Below are positions 1 to 7,790 of a stretch of 64,000 nucleotides of DNA, in pieces; within the stretch, counting starts at the first letter, position 1; the number at the start of each line of letters is the position of its first letter. Under the pieces are notes generated by a model. That model was given only the letters and a program-made list of their open reading frames with translations, had not been told where the DNA came from and ran no database searches. Where the stretch lies: contig DASVHQ010000046.1 of the NCBI GenBank assembly GCA_036382515.1, positions 19,778 through 83,777 of the forward strand, in the 5' to 3' direction. The position numbers were made by a program, and so were the translations under genes. Origin of the DNA: JADGRF01 sp036382515 (GTDB lineage Bacteria > Myxococcota_A > Polyangia > Polyangiales > JAFGIB01).

Positions 1-424
1 TGACCTCACCGCTGCGCGGCTGTGGACGGCCGGCGATCGTGACCAGCATGATCGTGTCACCTTGGGCGGCAGGCAAGAGCCGCTCGAGCAAGGCGTCGGT
101 CACACCGTTGTTGTTCACGTAGCCATCCACGGCGTCGGCCAACTCCGGAGTCGTGCCGAACCATGCGTCGCTGTACGCGACCTCGCAGTCCTGCGCTTCG
201 AACGGCGCCGAGGCTTCGGGTCCGAGCGCGGCCCAACCCGAGCGGCTCAACAGGCCATCGCGTTTGATGCCGAAGGTCGAGACGCGTCTGCCAGTCCGCG
301 CGAAGCCGGGGTCGTAGCTCAGGTTGAAGGTCGTCTCGGCGCACCCGGTGACACCGGCGGCGAAGCCGAGTGCGAGCGAGAGCAGCGCGCGAGCGCTTGG
401 CGACCAGCAGCGGGTGAACGGCAC
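1..424 (-). CDS. Putative lipoprotein, C-terminus outside window
   Basis: The frame opens at a GTG (424-422) and runs off the window at base 1, so about 141 N-terminal residues are visible. The first 30 residues look like a lipoprotein signal: Arg-containing n-region, an Ala/Leu/Gly core and a lipobox-like AGVTGC. The mature protein would then be acylated on that Cys and anchored in a membrane. The rest (Asp/Gly/Ala-rich, no repeats) matches no domain I recognise. The GTG was chosen because it sits directly before the signal peptide; no clear Shine-Dalgarno is seen. It is transcribed away from the next gene across a 300-bp gap. Confidence 0.6.
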   Translation of the reverse strand, partial: MPFTRCWSPSARALLSLALGFAAGVTGCAETTFNLSYDPGFARTGRRVSTFGIKRDGLLSRSGWAALGPEASAPFEAQDCEVAYSDAWFGTTPELADAVDGYVNNNGVTDALLERLLPAAQGDTIMLVTIAGRPQPRSGEV

Positions 425-724
425 GCGCTGAAGCTAGCACGGCCTCGTGCGTCGCCCCGGGGCGTCGTGGCGGCCGTCCGCTGGCGTCTGCGCCGGTGTG
501 GTTGAGTGTGCGGTTCCGCTCGCAGTGCCAGCGTGCGGCGTTCCGCCCTTCGCCGCGTTCGTCGCGCGGCACCGCGTCTTGAGCATGGGAGGTGGCGCGA
601 GTTTTCAGCTCGCTGCGGCGCGCTGCCGCAGCCACTGGTGCAGCGCCATGGGAAGATCGCGAAACATTCTCGGTCGCCAGCTGTTCGAACTTCCACGCCT
701 CAGTTCCATGCAATAGGAGAACAC
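425..724. other. Divergent intergenic region, 300 bp
   Basis: This gap separates two divergent lipoprotein genes and should hold both promoters. I see no convincing -35/-10 pair, terminator or repeat. The only clear signal is the Shine-Dalgarno AGGAG at 714-718 belonging to the gene on the right. Frames open across the gap are Arg-rich GC artefacts. Confidence 0.5.
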
Positions 725-1714
725 ATGTCCTACGTTCGCATCTCGGTCACCGCGTTTTGCGTCGCACTCGCGGGTTGTCCTTCGAACAACTCTTCGTCCT
801 CGCCGGTCTCTGTCGGCGCCGCGCCCGCAGCCGATACGGCAGCGGCGATGAGCAAGACCTCGGCATCCGAAGTGGCGCTGTCGTCGGTGTCGGGTTCGGT
901 CGCAGACACCGATGGCGTCAACACCGAGCTCGCTTCGAACGACGCGGGCTCACGCTGGCATGATCTCGCGGACCTGCTCGGCCTCGCGCCTTCGCGCGCG
1001 CTGGCAGCGCCCACGGCCTGCCCTGTTCTGAGCAACACGACGCTCGCCGACTGCAGCGCCGGCAAGCTCACGCTCAAGCTCGACGGCTGCCAGTACGAGC
1101 GCCTGAACAAGAGCTTCGCCAAGCCCGTGTGGATGGGCAGCAAGCTCTTGGACTTCGGTGCCAGCTGCCCGAAGCGGCTGGCGCTGGTCACCGATCTGAC
1201 GCGCACGGTGGGCGATGGCACCGAACGCACCGCGGCGGACGGCGTGGTGTTGAAGATCGACACCTCCACCGCGAGTGGTTACGACTCGACGATCGCGCCG
1301 TCGCCGTCAGGTGGAACCCATGTCACGAAGTCCGCGAGCGGCCGTTCCATCGAGATCCTCGGCATCCACTACGTGGCAGAGAAGAGCGCGACCGACAGCA
1401 CCAAGCTCTGGGACCACACCGTGTCGACCGCGAGCCCGGTCGACGTGAAGATCGAGAGCGACGGGACGCGCCTGGTCTCCGGCACCGTCACCGTGCAGCA
1501 CAACCTGGCGAAGTTCACGGCGAAGGCGGAGCTCGCCGACGTCGCGTTCGATGCGCTCAAGTGCGGTTGCTTGCCGATCAGCGGCAGCGTGACCACGACG
1601 CTCACCGGCAGCCGCACCGGCACCGAAACGCTCGACATCACGGCTTGCGGCCAGGGCACCTACACCGACGACAAGGGCGTGAAGTCCACGATCGTGCTGA
1701 CGCACTGTCTGTAG
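725..1714 (+). CDS. Lipoprotein of unknown function
   Basis: A 329-residue protein. The frame is open further upstream, but the ATG at 725 is preceded by AGGAG and starts a short lipoprotein signal (MSYVRISVTAFCVALAGC), so acylation is expected on Cys18. A Ser/Thr/Ala-rich linker follows to about residue 85. The remaining globular part contains several Cys (CPVLSN, DCSAGK, CQYERL, CGCLPISG, CGQG, HCL) that could form disulfides in the periplasm or at the surface. No catalytic motif or family is recognised. It is convergent with pnp and separated from it by a strong hairpin. Confidence 0.7.
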   Translation: MSYVRISVTAFCVALAGCPSNNSSSSPVSVGAAPAADTAAAMSKTSASEVALSSVSGSVADTDGVNTELASNDAGSRWHDLADLLGLAPSRALAAPTACPVLSNTTLADCSAGKLTLKLDGCQYERLNKSFAKPVWMGSKLLDFGASCPKRLALVTDLTRTVGDGTERTAADGVVLKIDTSTASGYDSTIAPSPSGGTHVTKSASGRSIEILGIHYVAEKSATDSTKLWDHTVSTASPVDVKIESDGTRLVSGTVTVQHNLAKFTAKAELADVAFDALKCGCLPISGSVTTTLTGSRTGTETLDITACGQGTYTDDKGVKSTIVLTHCL

Positions 1715-1749
1715 AGGTCGCGCCGCTTCACTGCAGCGACTCACCAAAA

Positions 1750-1788
1750 GCAACCAGCCCTCACCACGTTCGTGGGAGGGCTGGTTGC
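1750..1788 (-). terminator. Intrinsic terminator of pnp (may act on both strands)
   Basis: A near-perfect inverted repeat: arms GCAACCAGCCCTC (1750-1762) and GAGGGCTGGTTGC (1776-1788), with an inner CCAC/GTGG. On the minus strand it is followed by TTTT, so it best fits the end of the pnp transcript. It may also stop the convergent lipoprotein gene. Confidence 0.8.
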
Positions 1789-1810
1789 TGCACTCTAGTG
1801 TTGTAGGTGT

Positions 1811-4012
1811 CTAGCGACGCGGGCCGCCGCGTCCACCGCCGCGGTCGTCGCGGCGCGGGCCACGTCCACCACCACCGCGGTCGTCGCGGCGCGGGCCACG
1901 GTCACCGCTCGGCTCGCGCTCCACGTAACCTTCCGGCTTGGGCAGAAGCGCCTTGCGCGAGAAGCGCACGCGGCCTTCGCGGTCGACCTCGATGATCTTC
2001 ACTTCGACCTCGGAGCCCATCTGCATGACGTCCTCGACGTTCTCCACGCGGGCGTAGTCGATCTCGGAGACGTGCAAGAGGCCGTCTTTGCCCGGTGCGA
2101 ACTCGAGGAACGCGCCGTAAGGCTCGATGCGCACGACCTTCGCCTTGTAGACCTCGCCGACTTCCGGCGTCATGGTCAGCGTCTTGATGATCTCGATGGC
2201 CTTGAGGACGCTCTCGCTGTCGGGCGAGGCGATCGACACGGTGCCGTCGTCCTCGATGTCGATGGAGCAGCCGGTCTGATCGACGATCGCCTTGATCATC
2301 TTGCCGCCTGGTCCGATGACCGTGCGGATCTGATCGGGCTTGACCTTGATCTGCGTGATGCGCGGCGCGTGCTGCGAGAGCTCCGGGCGCGCGGTGGCAA
2401 GCGTCTCGTTCATCTTCCCGAGCACGTGCAAGCGACCGGCCTTGGCTTGCGTCAGCGCCTTCTCGACGACCTCACGCGTGAGGCCCGAGATCTTGATGTC
2501 CATCTGGATGGCGGTGATGCCCTTCTCGGTGCCGCAGACTTTGAAGTCCATGTCGCCGAGATGATCTTCGTCGCCCAGGATGTCGGTGAGCACCGCGTAT
2601 TTGTCGGTGAGCATGATGAGGCCCATCGCGACGCCGGCCACGGGCGCCTTGATCGGAATGCCGGCGTCCATCATCGCGAGCGCACCGCCGCAGACGGTGG
2701 CCATCGACGATGAGCCGTTGCTCTCGGTGATCTCCGAGACCAGGCGAATCGTGTACGGGAACTCTTCCTTGCTGGGCAGCATGCGCGCGAGCGCACGTTC
2801 CGCGAGGTGACCGTGACCGATCTCGCGACGGCCGGGGCCGCGCATCGGCTTCACTTCACCGACCGAGAAGGGCGGGAAGTTGTAGTGCAGCAAGAAGCGC
2901 TTCCAGTTCTCTTCGACGAGGCCGTCGATGCGCTGCTCGTCGCGCGAGGTGCCCAGCGTGGCCACGCAGATGGCCTGCGTCTCACCGCGGGTGAAGAGCG
3001 TGGACCCGTGCGTACGCGGCAGAAAGCCCACTTCGATGTTGATCGGACGCACCGTGGTGAGGTCGCGGCCGTCGACACGCTGGCCTTCGTACACGACCTG
3101 CTCGCGCATCACGTTGTAGCGATGCTCTTCGTACTCTTCCTTGATGAAGCTTTCCTGGCCGACGAACTCGGTGGCGAGCGCGGTGACAGTCTGCTTCTTC
3201 ACTTCCTTGAACTTCAGGTAGCGCGCGCCCTTGTCGCGGATGCTGCACGCTTCCTTGATGCCCTGCTGCGAGACCGCCTTGACGCGATCCACGAGGCCAG
3301 CTGGCGCTTCGACCTTCTTGAACGGCCACTTGGCCACGCCCACGGCTTCGCGCATGCGGTCTTGCAGGTCGATCACGCTCTGCACGGCGTCCTTGCCGAA
3401 GAAGATCGCGTCGGCGAAGTCTTGCTCGCTGATCTCGCCACACTCGCCTTCCACCATCACGATGGCGGTACGGCTGGCCGAAACGACGATGTTGATGTCG
3501 CCCTTTTCGGTCTCCTCGTAGGTGGGGTTGGCGATGAACTTCCCGTCCACGCGGCCCACGCGCAGGCTGGCGATCGGGCCGGCCCACGGAATCGGCGAGA
3601 TGTGCAGCGCGCACGAGGCGCCGATCATGCCGAGCACGTCGGAGGGGTTGTTCTTGTCGACCGAGAGCACGGTCGCGACGACCTGGATCTCGTTGCGGTA
3701 ACCCTCCGGGAAGAGCGGGCGGCAGGGGCGGTCGATCAGGCGCGAGACGAGGATCTCGTCGTCGCGCAGCCGGCCTTCACGCTTGAAGAAGCCACCGGGA
3801 ATGCGGCCTGCGGCGTAGGTCTTCTCGACGTAGTCGACGCTCAGCGGCAGGAAGTCGATGCCGGGGCGCGCTTCCATGGTGCCGCACGCGGTGACGAGCA
3901 CCACGGTCTCGCCGCAAGTGACGAGCACGGAGCCCTGCGCTTGCTTCGCGATACGACCGGTCTCGATCGTAACGGTCTTGTCGCCAATCTTAACACTCTC
4001 TCTAATGATCAC
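1811..4012 (-). CDS. pnp: Polyribonucleotide nucleotidyltransferase (PNPase)
   Basis: A 733-residue trimeric 3'-5' exoribonuclease that phosphorolyses RNA to NDPs. Two RNase PH-like cores are visible (residues ~10-145 and ~315-545) with the helical domain between, then a KH domain (VIGPGGKMIKAI, ~555-615) and an S1 domain (GEVYKAKVVRIEPYGAFLEF, ~620-690). The last ~30 residues are an Arg/Gly/Asp tail built from repeats of GPRRDDRGGG. The start is GTG (4012-4010), supported by AGGAGG at 4020-4025 seven bases upstream. It lies downstream of rpsO, the classical arrangement, with a long structured leader between them. Confidence 0.97.
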   Translation of the reverse strand: MIIRESVKIGDKTVTIETGRIAKQAQGSVLVTCGETVVLVTACGTMEARPGIDFLPLSVDYVEKTYAAGRIPGGFFKREGRLRDDEILVSRLIDRPCRPLFPEGYRNEIQVVATVLSVDKNNPSDVLGMIGASCALHISPIPWAGPIASLRVGRVDGKFIANPTYEETEKGDINIVVSASRTAIVMVEGECGEISEQDFADAIFFGKDAVQSVIDLQDRMREAVGVAKWPFKKVEAPAGLVDRVKAVSQQGIKEACSIRDKGARYLKFKEVKKQTVTALATEFVGQESFIKEEYEEHRYNVMREQVVYEGQRVDGRDLTTVRPINIEVGFLPRTHGSTLFTRGETQAICVATLGTSRDEQRIDGLVEENWKRFLLHYNFPPFSVGEVKPMRGPGRREIGHGHLAERALARMLPSKEEFPYTIRLVSEITESNGSSSMATVCGGALAMMDAGIPIKAPVAGVAMGLIMLTDKYAVLTDILGDEDHLGDMDFKVCGTEKGITAIQMDIKISGLTREVVEKALTQAKAGRLHVLGKMNETLATARPELSQHAPRITQIKVKPDQIRTVIGPGGKMIKAIVDQTGCSIDIEDDGTVSIASPDSESVLKAIEIIKTLTMTPEVGEVYKAKVVRIEPYGAFLEFAPGKDGLLHVSEIDYARVENVEDVMQMGSEVEVKIIEVDREGRVRFSRKALLPKPEGYVEREPSGDRGPRRDDRGGGGRGPRRDDRGGGRGGPRR
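1840..1900 (-). repeat. 36-bp-period tandem repeat encoding the PNPase RG-rich tail
   Basis: A 25-bp block is repeated exactly at 1840-1864 and 1876-1900, a 36-bp (12-codon) period, with a further partial copy toward 1811. It encodes repeated RGPRRDDRGGG units at the extreme C-terminus of PNPase. RG-rich tails commonly bind RNA; that role is inferred here. Confidence 0.75.
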
Positions 4013-4053
4013 GTTCGTGCCTCCTGCAGGGAGCCGCGCCTTCGCTTCGATCC

Positions 4054-4125
4054 GCGGCTTACGTCCTCGGACCGTCGGTCACCGTACATGAGTACGGCTC
4101 CCGGTAGTCCTGCGGGCGCGCTCGC
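4054..4125 (+). repeat. 72-nt structured repeat, copy A
   Basis: The copy has a 15-nt left end (GCGGCTTACGTCCTC, 4054-4068), a 42-nt centre (4069-4110) and a 15-nt right end (TGCGGGCGCGCTCGC, 4111-4125). Both ends are identical to those of copy B at 55016-55087. The centre folds as a hairpin with 15 of 19 possible pairs and an ATGA tetraloop (4088-4091). Outside the element lies a second, locus-specific inverted repeat: GAGCCG (4031-4036) and GCTTCGA (4044-4050) on the left, TCGAAGC (4129-4135) and CGGCTC (4143-4148) on the right. The copy lies in the pnp leader, antisense to that gene in this orientation. Confidence 0.75.
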
Positions 4126-4343
4126 GGCTCGAAGCAAAATCACGGCTCGGGTCTCCAGCGTGACCTGATGCGGCGTGACCTAACGGGTGGGGACGAGGGC
4201 AGACTGCGGTGATGCAGCTGTCAGCTTCCTGGACACCTGGTCGGGCACTCGGCTCAGGCGAACCTCGTGGGTTCTTGGCGCTGGCTTGTGCCGGCGGAGA
4301 GGTGGACTCGGTCCTCGGTTCCAGGGCTGTAGTTACACACCCT

Positions 4344-4371
4344 CCGCGAAGAGCCGCAGGCTGCTTCGCGG
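4344..4371 (-). promoter_or_regulatory. Long hairpin in the rpsO-pnp intercistronic leader
   Basis: CCGCGAAG (4344-4351) pairs with CTTCGCGG (4364-4371), and AGCC/GGCT continues the stem inside with a single bulged base and a 3-nt loop. No T-tract follows on the minus strand, so a processing or regulatory hairpin fits better than a terminator. In E. coli the pnp leader carries an RNase III-cleaved hairpin used for autoregulation; the same role here is inference from position. Confidence 0.55.
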
Positions 4372-4479
4372 GTATGTCACTAAAGCCTTCGAATCGAAGA
4401 TCGAAGAGCCAACCGCTCCGATCGACAGCATGTCAAAGAACAACCGCCGAAGGACCATTCCTGCGGCGGTACAACGCAA

Positions 4480-4507
4480 ACGGGGCGCCCGTTTTGGAGC
4501 GCCCCGT
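4480..4507 (-). terminator. Hairpin after rpsO, possible partial terminator
   Basis: ACGGGGCGC (4480-4488) and GCGCCCCGT (4499-4507) form a perfect 9-bp stem immediately after the rpsO stop codon. On the minus strand it is followed by TTTGCGTT, a weak T-tract, so it may allow read-through into pnp. Confidence 0.6.
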
Positions 4508-4512
4508 GAACC

Positions 4513-4788
4513 TTACTTGCGGATGCCGAGCGAACCGATCAGCGAGCGGTAGCGGCCGACGTCTCGCGAGCGCAGATAGTCGAGCAAGCGGCGGCGCTGG
4601 CTGACGAGCATGAGCAGACCGCGGCGCGAGTGATGGTCCTTGGCGTGTACCTTGAAGTGCTCGGTGAGCTGGCGGATGCGCTCGGTGATGAGCGCAATCT
4701 GCACCTCGGGAGAGCCCGTATCGCCCTCGGAGGTTTGGAACTTCTTGATGACTTCGGACTTGATCTGCTGACTGAGCGCCATGGTCAT
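4513..4788 (-). CDS. rpsO: 30S ribosomal protein S15
   Basis: A 91-residue primary 16S rRNA-binding protein of the small-subunit platform. The sequence carries the family signatures GDTGSPEVQIALITERI, LTEHFKVHAKDHHSRRGL and LLDYLRSRD and is full length. Two ATGs lie two codons apart (4788 and 4782). The family normally begins MALS or similar, so 4782 is possible; AAGG upstream fits either. A promoter (4840-4868) lies just upstream and pnp follows after about 500 bp. In enterobacteria S15 represses its own translation through leader structure; I do not see enough leader here to claim that. Confidence 0.96.
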   Translation of the reverse strand: MTMALSQQIKSEVIKKFQTSEGDTGSPEVQIALITERIRQLTEHFKVHAKDHHSRRGLLMLVSQRRRLLDYLRSRDVGRYRSLIGSLGIRK

Positions 4789-4839
4789 TGCTGCCTTACG
4801 GCTTTCTTCTTACGTACACTCTCGGTGTTTGGACGGCGC

Positions 4840-4868
4840 AGTATGCAGAGCCCGTCCGGACCCGTCAA
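4840..4868 (-). promoter_or_regulatory. Predicted sigma-70 promoter for rpsO
   Basis: On the minus strand TTGACG (4868-4863) and CATACT (4845-4840) are separated by 17 bp, about 50 bp upstream of the rpsO start. Five of six and four of six consensus bases match. Confidence 0.55.
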
Positions 4869-4903
4869 GCAAGCACGCCGGCTAGCCTGGGGGGAGCGCT
4901 GGC

Positions 4904-7306
4904 CTAGCGCGATTGCAGCACGGAGTCCAGGCGTTCTGCGGTGGTTGCGGTGAGCTCGATCTCGGAGGGCAGGGCCTCCTTCTCGGTCACCAGGGGATAG
5001 CGCACGGCCACAGAGCCGCTGAACCGGGGCACGGCCAGACTGTCCACGGCGGCGAGCAGACAGCGCCGTAATTCTTCTGCAATCTTCCCCGTGACCTCGG
5101 CCGAGACCACCTCGCGCTCGGCCAGGCGGAAGGCGAAGACGGCGCGCACCTGGTAGTCGGGGCGACCTGCGCGGTCCATGCGGAAGCAACCGCGCGCCAC
5201 GGGGATGATGCGCTGCCGCAACATCGACAGCAGGGGCGAGGAGGGCATGCCTTCACCCAGGCTGCTGACCACGGCGGGCGGGGGGGCGGCCGGCTTCGCT
5301 GCCGGCAGGGCGCAGCCGGCGCGTTCCACGGCCAGGACCACAGGGTGCAGGTCCGAGCTTTGGCCGGAATAGCGTTGTGCGGGGCCGCGCCGGTCGCAGC
5401 GGCTCGGCGGCGTTCTTGTTGCGCTGCCTTGTGGGTCCGGGCGGCCCTGGCCGGCCAGCGCGAGATCGCGCGCGTCCACGGCCGCGAGCGCGGCGCGAGG
5501 GTCGCGTGCGCCGCGCAGCTCTGCGCCGCGCACCCCGAGGCTCGCGAGTAGCTCGGGTGCGGGCGTGGTCGCGGCCAGCGTGCGGCCATCGACGCGCAGC
5601 GCAGACAAGCGCGTGACCTGCGCTTCGTAGCTCAGCTCCTCGCCGTGGCGCAGCGCCGGCAGCTCGAGCTTGTGGCGGCCGTCGGACACACGCAGCTCGC
5701 TGGCCGCGACCGGCGCGAACAACACCGACACGCGCTCCTCGAGCGCCGCGCTGTCGTGGCTGTGCTCGGCTTCGCCCGCCTGCTCGCCTGCCTCCACCAC
5801 GACACCACGCGTGAGCGCTGCGCCGCGCGCGAGCGCCGCGCTGCAGGCTCGGTCCGCCAGATTCAGCACCGACACCTCCACGCCTGCGCGTCGCGCGGCC
5901 TCGAAGGCCCGTGCCGGGCCTGTCGTCAGTCCGCCGTCCCCGATCACGAGCACCGCGCGTCGCAGGGCCTGGCTCCGGGCGAAGCCCCAGCTCTCGAGCA
6001 GCTGCCATGCGCTCTCGAAGCGCGTCGCCGAGCCGAGCTCTGCGTCGTCGCTCACGGAGGCGAAGCTTTGCAGCGAGACCGCGCTGGGCACGAGCGCCTG
6101 CGGCAAGATCGAGACCGCTCGCGACGCAAACATCAGCGCGCGCACGCGACTGCCTTTGGGCGCCTGCGACAACACCGCTGCGATCGCGCCCAGCACGCGC
6201 GTGCGCGCTGGACCTTCCATCGAGGGCGAGACGTCGATGGCCAGCACGAGATCCAGGGGTCGCAGAGGGGCCGGCCCGGCGCGCACGTAGGCACGCATGC
6301 ACTGCGCGTCGCCGCACGCAAAGCGCCACAGCTGCGCCGACAGCCCCGGCTGCTCACGAGCCTGTGCCACGATCTCGACCGCAGTCCACGCATCGAACGT
6401 CCACGGCGCCGCGTCTTCGGCGGCGGCTCGCTGGCCCACTTCGACGAGCTCGAGCGCCCCGCTGCGCACCGTCAGCTGCAGCGCAGCGGCGCGTGGATCC
6501 ATGCCGCGCGCCGGCAAGCGCAGGCGCACGCTGCCGCCGCGCTGCGGCGTGGCTGTCAGGTAGCTCACGCGTACGCTGAGCGGGTGCCCCAGAGCGACCG
6601 GTGCAGCTGTCAGCAGAAACACCGTGGCCGTGGCGTCACGGAGCTTGTGCACGTGTGCGACCGGTGCCTGATGCGTCTGCGTGGTCGGACCGCGAGCCTG
6701 CACCGCGTCGTCGTACGCACCACGCAGCTGCGGCTCGTCGTCCGGCAGTGCCTTGCGCTCGCCCGCGTCGTTCTGCACCAGCAGCGAGCCGAGCGCCGCA
6801 TCGGGCGGGACCGCGAGGCGATACATCACTTCGGCTGGGCGCTCGCTGTTGCTCTCGAAACGCAGCTCGCTCGTGACCATCGACAAGCCAGCGGCCAGCT
6901 CCACCGTCACGCGGTGCGTGCTCTCGCGCACGTTCGGGATGGCCGTGAGCACCTCGCCCGCGCGCACCTCAAGGATCGGCGGCGCCGGGCCGAAGCGCTG
7001 CAGGTCGGCCGCGCCACGCGTTGGCTGTGCTTTGGGCTCGCTGCGCGCGCGACCGGCGTCGGGTGCGTCCGGTTCGCGCGGCAGCCCGATCGGGTCGTTT
7101 GGGTCGTTGGCGAGCGGCAGGATGTCTTCGATTTGCACCTCGTCGCGCGGCGGCTCGGCTCGCGCGGGCAGCGTCAGGCACAGCCATGCGCACAGCCATG
7201 CGCACAGCCATGCGAGCGAGCTTCGCCTCGTCACACGGGCCGGCACGCTCGGGTTTCGGCGGGCATTCGAGGCCGACAGACAGGGCACCTGCAGAGCATG
7301 CCACAT
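4904..7306 (-). CDS. Secreted VIT and von Willebrand A domain protein with AgmX-like C-terminus
   Basis: About 800 residues from the ATG at 7306. The frame is open to 7483, but that would overlap the divergent lipoprotein gene. A GTG at 7234 would give a tighter signal peptide (TRRSS, then WLCA repeats, LPARA). A VIT-like region lies at ~120-230, then a vWA domain with the metal-site motif DVSPS near residue 355. The last ~110 residues (CFRMDRAGRPDYQV through VRYPLV) resemble the AgmX/PglI C-terminal domain common in myxobacteria. VIT-vWA proteins are usually exported and bind ligands through the metal site. No partner gene is adjacent and its role is unknown. Confidence 0.75.
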   Translation of the reverse strand: MWHALQVPCLSASNARRNPSVPARVTRRSSLAWLCAWLCAWLCLTLPARAEPPRDEVQIEDILPLANDPNDPIGLPREPDAPDAGRARSEPKAQPTRGAADLQRFGPAPPILEVRAGEVLTAIPNVRESTHRVTVELAAGLSMVTSELRFESNSERPAEVMYRLAVPPDAALGSLLVQNDAGERKALPDDEPQLRGAYDDAVQARGPTTQTHQAPVAHVHKLRDATATVFLLTAAPVALGHPLSVRVSYLTATPQRGGSVRLRLPARGMDPRAAALQLTVRSGALELVEVGQRAAAEDAAPWTFDAWTAVEIVAQAREQPGLSAQLWRFACGDAQCMRAYVRAGPAPLRPLDLVLAIDVSPSMEGPARTRVLGAIAAVLSQAPKGSRVRALMFASRAVSILPQALVPSAVSLQSFASVSDDAELGSATRFESAWQLLESWGFARSQALRRAVLVIGDGGLTTGPARAFEAARRAGVEVSVLNLADRACSAALARGAALTRGVVVEAGEQAGEAEHSHDSAALEERVSVLFAPVAASELRVSDGRHKLELPALRHGEELSYEAQVTRLSALRVDGRTLAATTPAPELLASLGVRGAELRGARDPRAALAAVDARDLALAGQGRPDPQGSATRTPPSRCDRRGPAQRYSGQSSDLHPVVLAVERAGCALPAAKPAAPPPAVVSSLGEGMPSSPLLSMLRQRIIPVARGCFRMDRAGRPDYQVRAVFAFRLAEREVVSAEVTGKIAEELRRCLLAAVDSLAVPRFSGSVAVRYPLVTEKEALPSEIELTATTAERLDSVLQSR
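7181..7216. repeat. 12-bp tandem repeat in a signal-peptide coding region
   Basis: CACAGCCATGCG occurs three times in tandem. Read on the minus strand it encodes WLCA-WLCA-WLC in the hydrophobic core of the VIT-vWA signal peptide. The unit is in frame, so copy changes would lengthen or shorten the core without shifting the frame. Confidence 0.85.
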
Positions 7307-7404
7307 GGCGACGTGGCCGAGCGCTTGTCTCACTCCGGGGTCATGACGCGCTGCTGGGCCTCTGCTAAGAGCAGTGAAGTGGCTGCAGGCGCCAGCCTGC
7401 GTGT

Positions 7405-7758
7405 ATGGTGCTCGTAGGGATGAAGACGCACGGCTCGATCGCTTCGATGGCAAGGGCAAGGGCAAGCGCAAGCGCAAGCGCAAGCAGGCTGCTACACGGC
7501 GTGGCCGTGTTCCTGTGCGCGGCTGCGGTCGCGGGCTGCGTCTCCACCAACCTCGGCTCGAAGCTGGCGGGCGAGGCCTGCACGCGCTCCGACCAGTGCG
7601 TCTCGGGCCTCTCGTGCGTCAAGGGCGTTTGCCAGTCGATTGCGCCCGGCGACGCGGGTGATGCCGGCTTTCAGGCCGACGCGAACTCCGCCGATGCCGG
7701 TCACGAGCTCGACGGCTCGTTCACCCACGACGACGCGGGCGACGACGGCGGAAAGTGA
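7405..7758 (+). CDS. Small Cys- and Asp/Ala-rich lipoprotein
   Basis: 117 residues from the ATG at 7405; ATGs at 7420 and 7447 are equally possible since none has a good Shine-Dalgarno. The signal sequence ends in a lipobox (AAAVAGC). The mature part has a short Cys motif (CTRSDQCVSGLSCVKGVCQ), typical of small disulfide-bonded modules in myxobacterial surface proteins, then an acidic low-complexity tail (DAGDAG, DDAGDDGGK). It stands 32 bp before the Ser/Thr kinase gene in the same direction and may be its partner or substrate, which is conjecture. Confidence 0.6.
   Translation: MVLVGMKTHGSIASMARARASASASASRLLHGVAVFLCAAAVAGCVSTNLGSKLAGEACTRSDQCVSGLSCVKGVCQSIAPGDAGDAGFQADANSADAGHELDGSFTHDDAGDDGGK
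7450..7486. repeat. 6-bp tandem repeat (GCAAGC/GCAAGG)
   Basis: Six near-identical hexamers, the first two GCAAGG-type and the rest GCAAGC, encode ARARASASASAS in the n-region of the preceding lipoprotein. Unit length keeps the frame. Confidence 0.8.
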
Positions 7759-7790
7759 CGCGGCCGGCTGCCGCTGTGTAGACTGACCTC

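Noticed and set aside
2807..4168. 453-residue plus-strand frame opposite pnp
   Set aside because: Arg/His/Ala/Asp-rich with no domain; it is the mirror of the pnp codons, which have full family homology.
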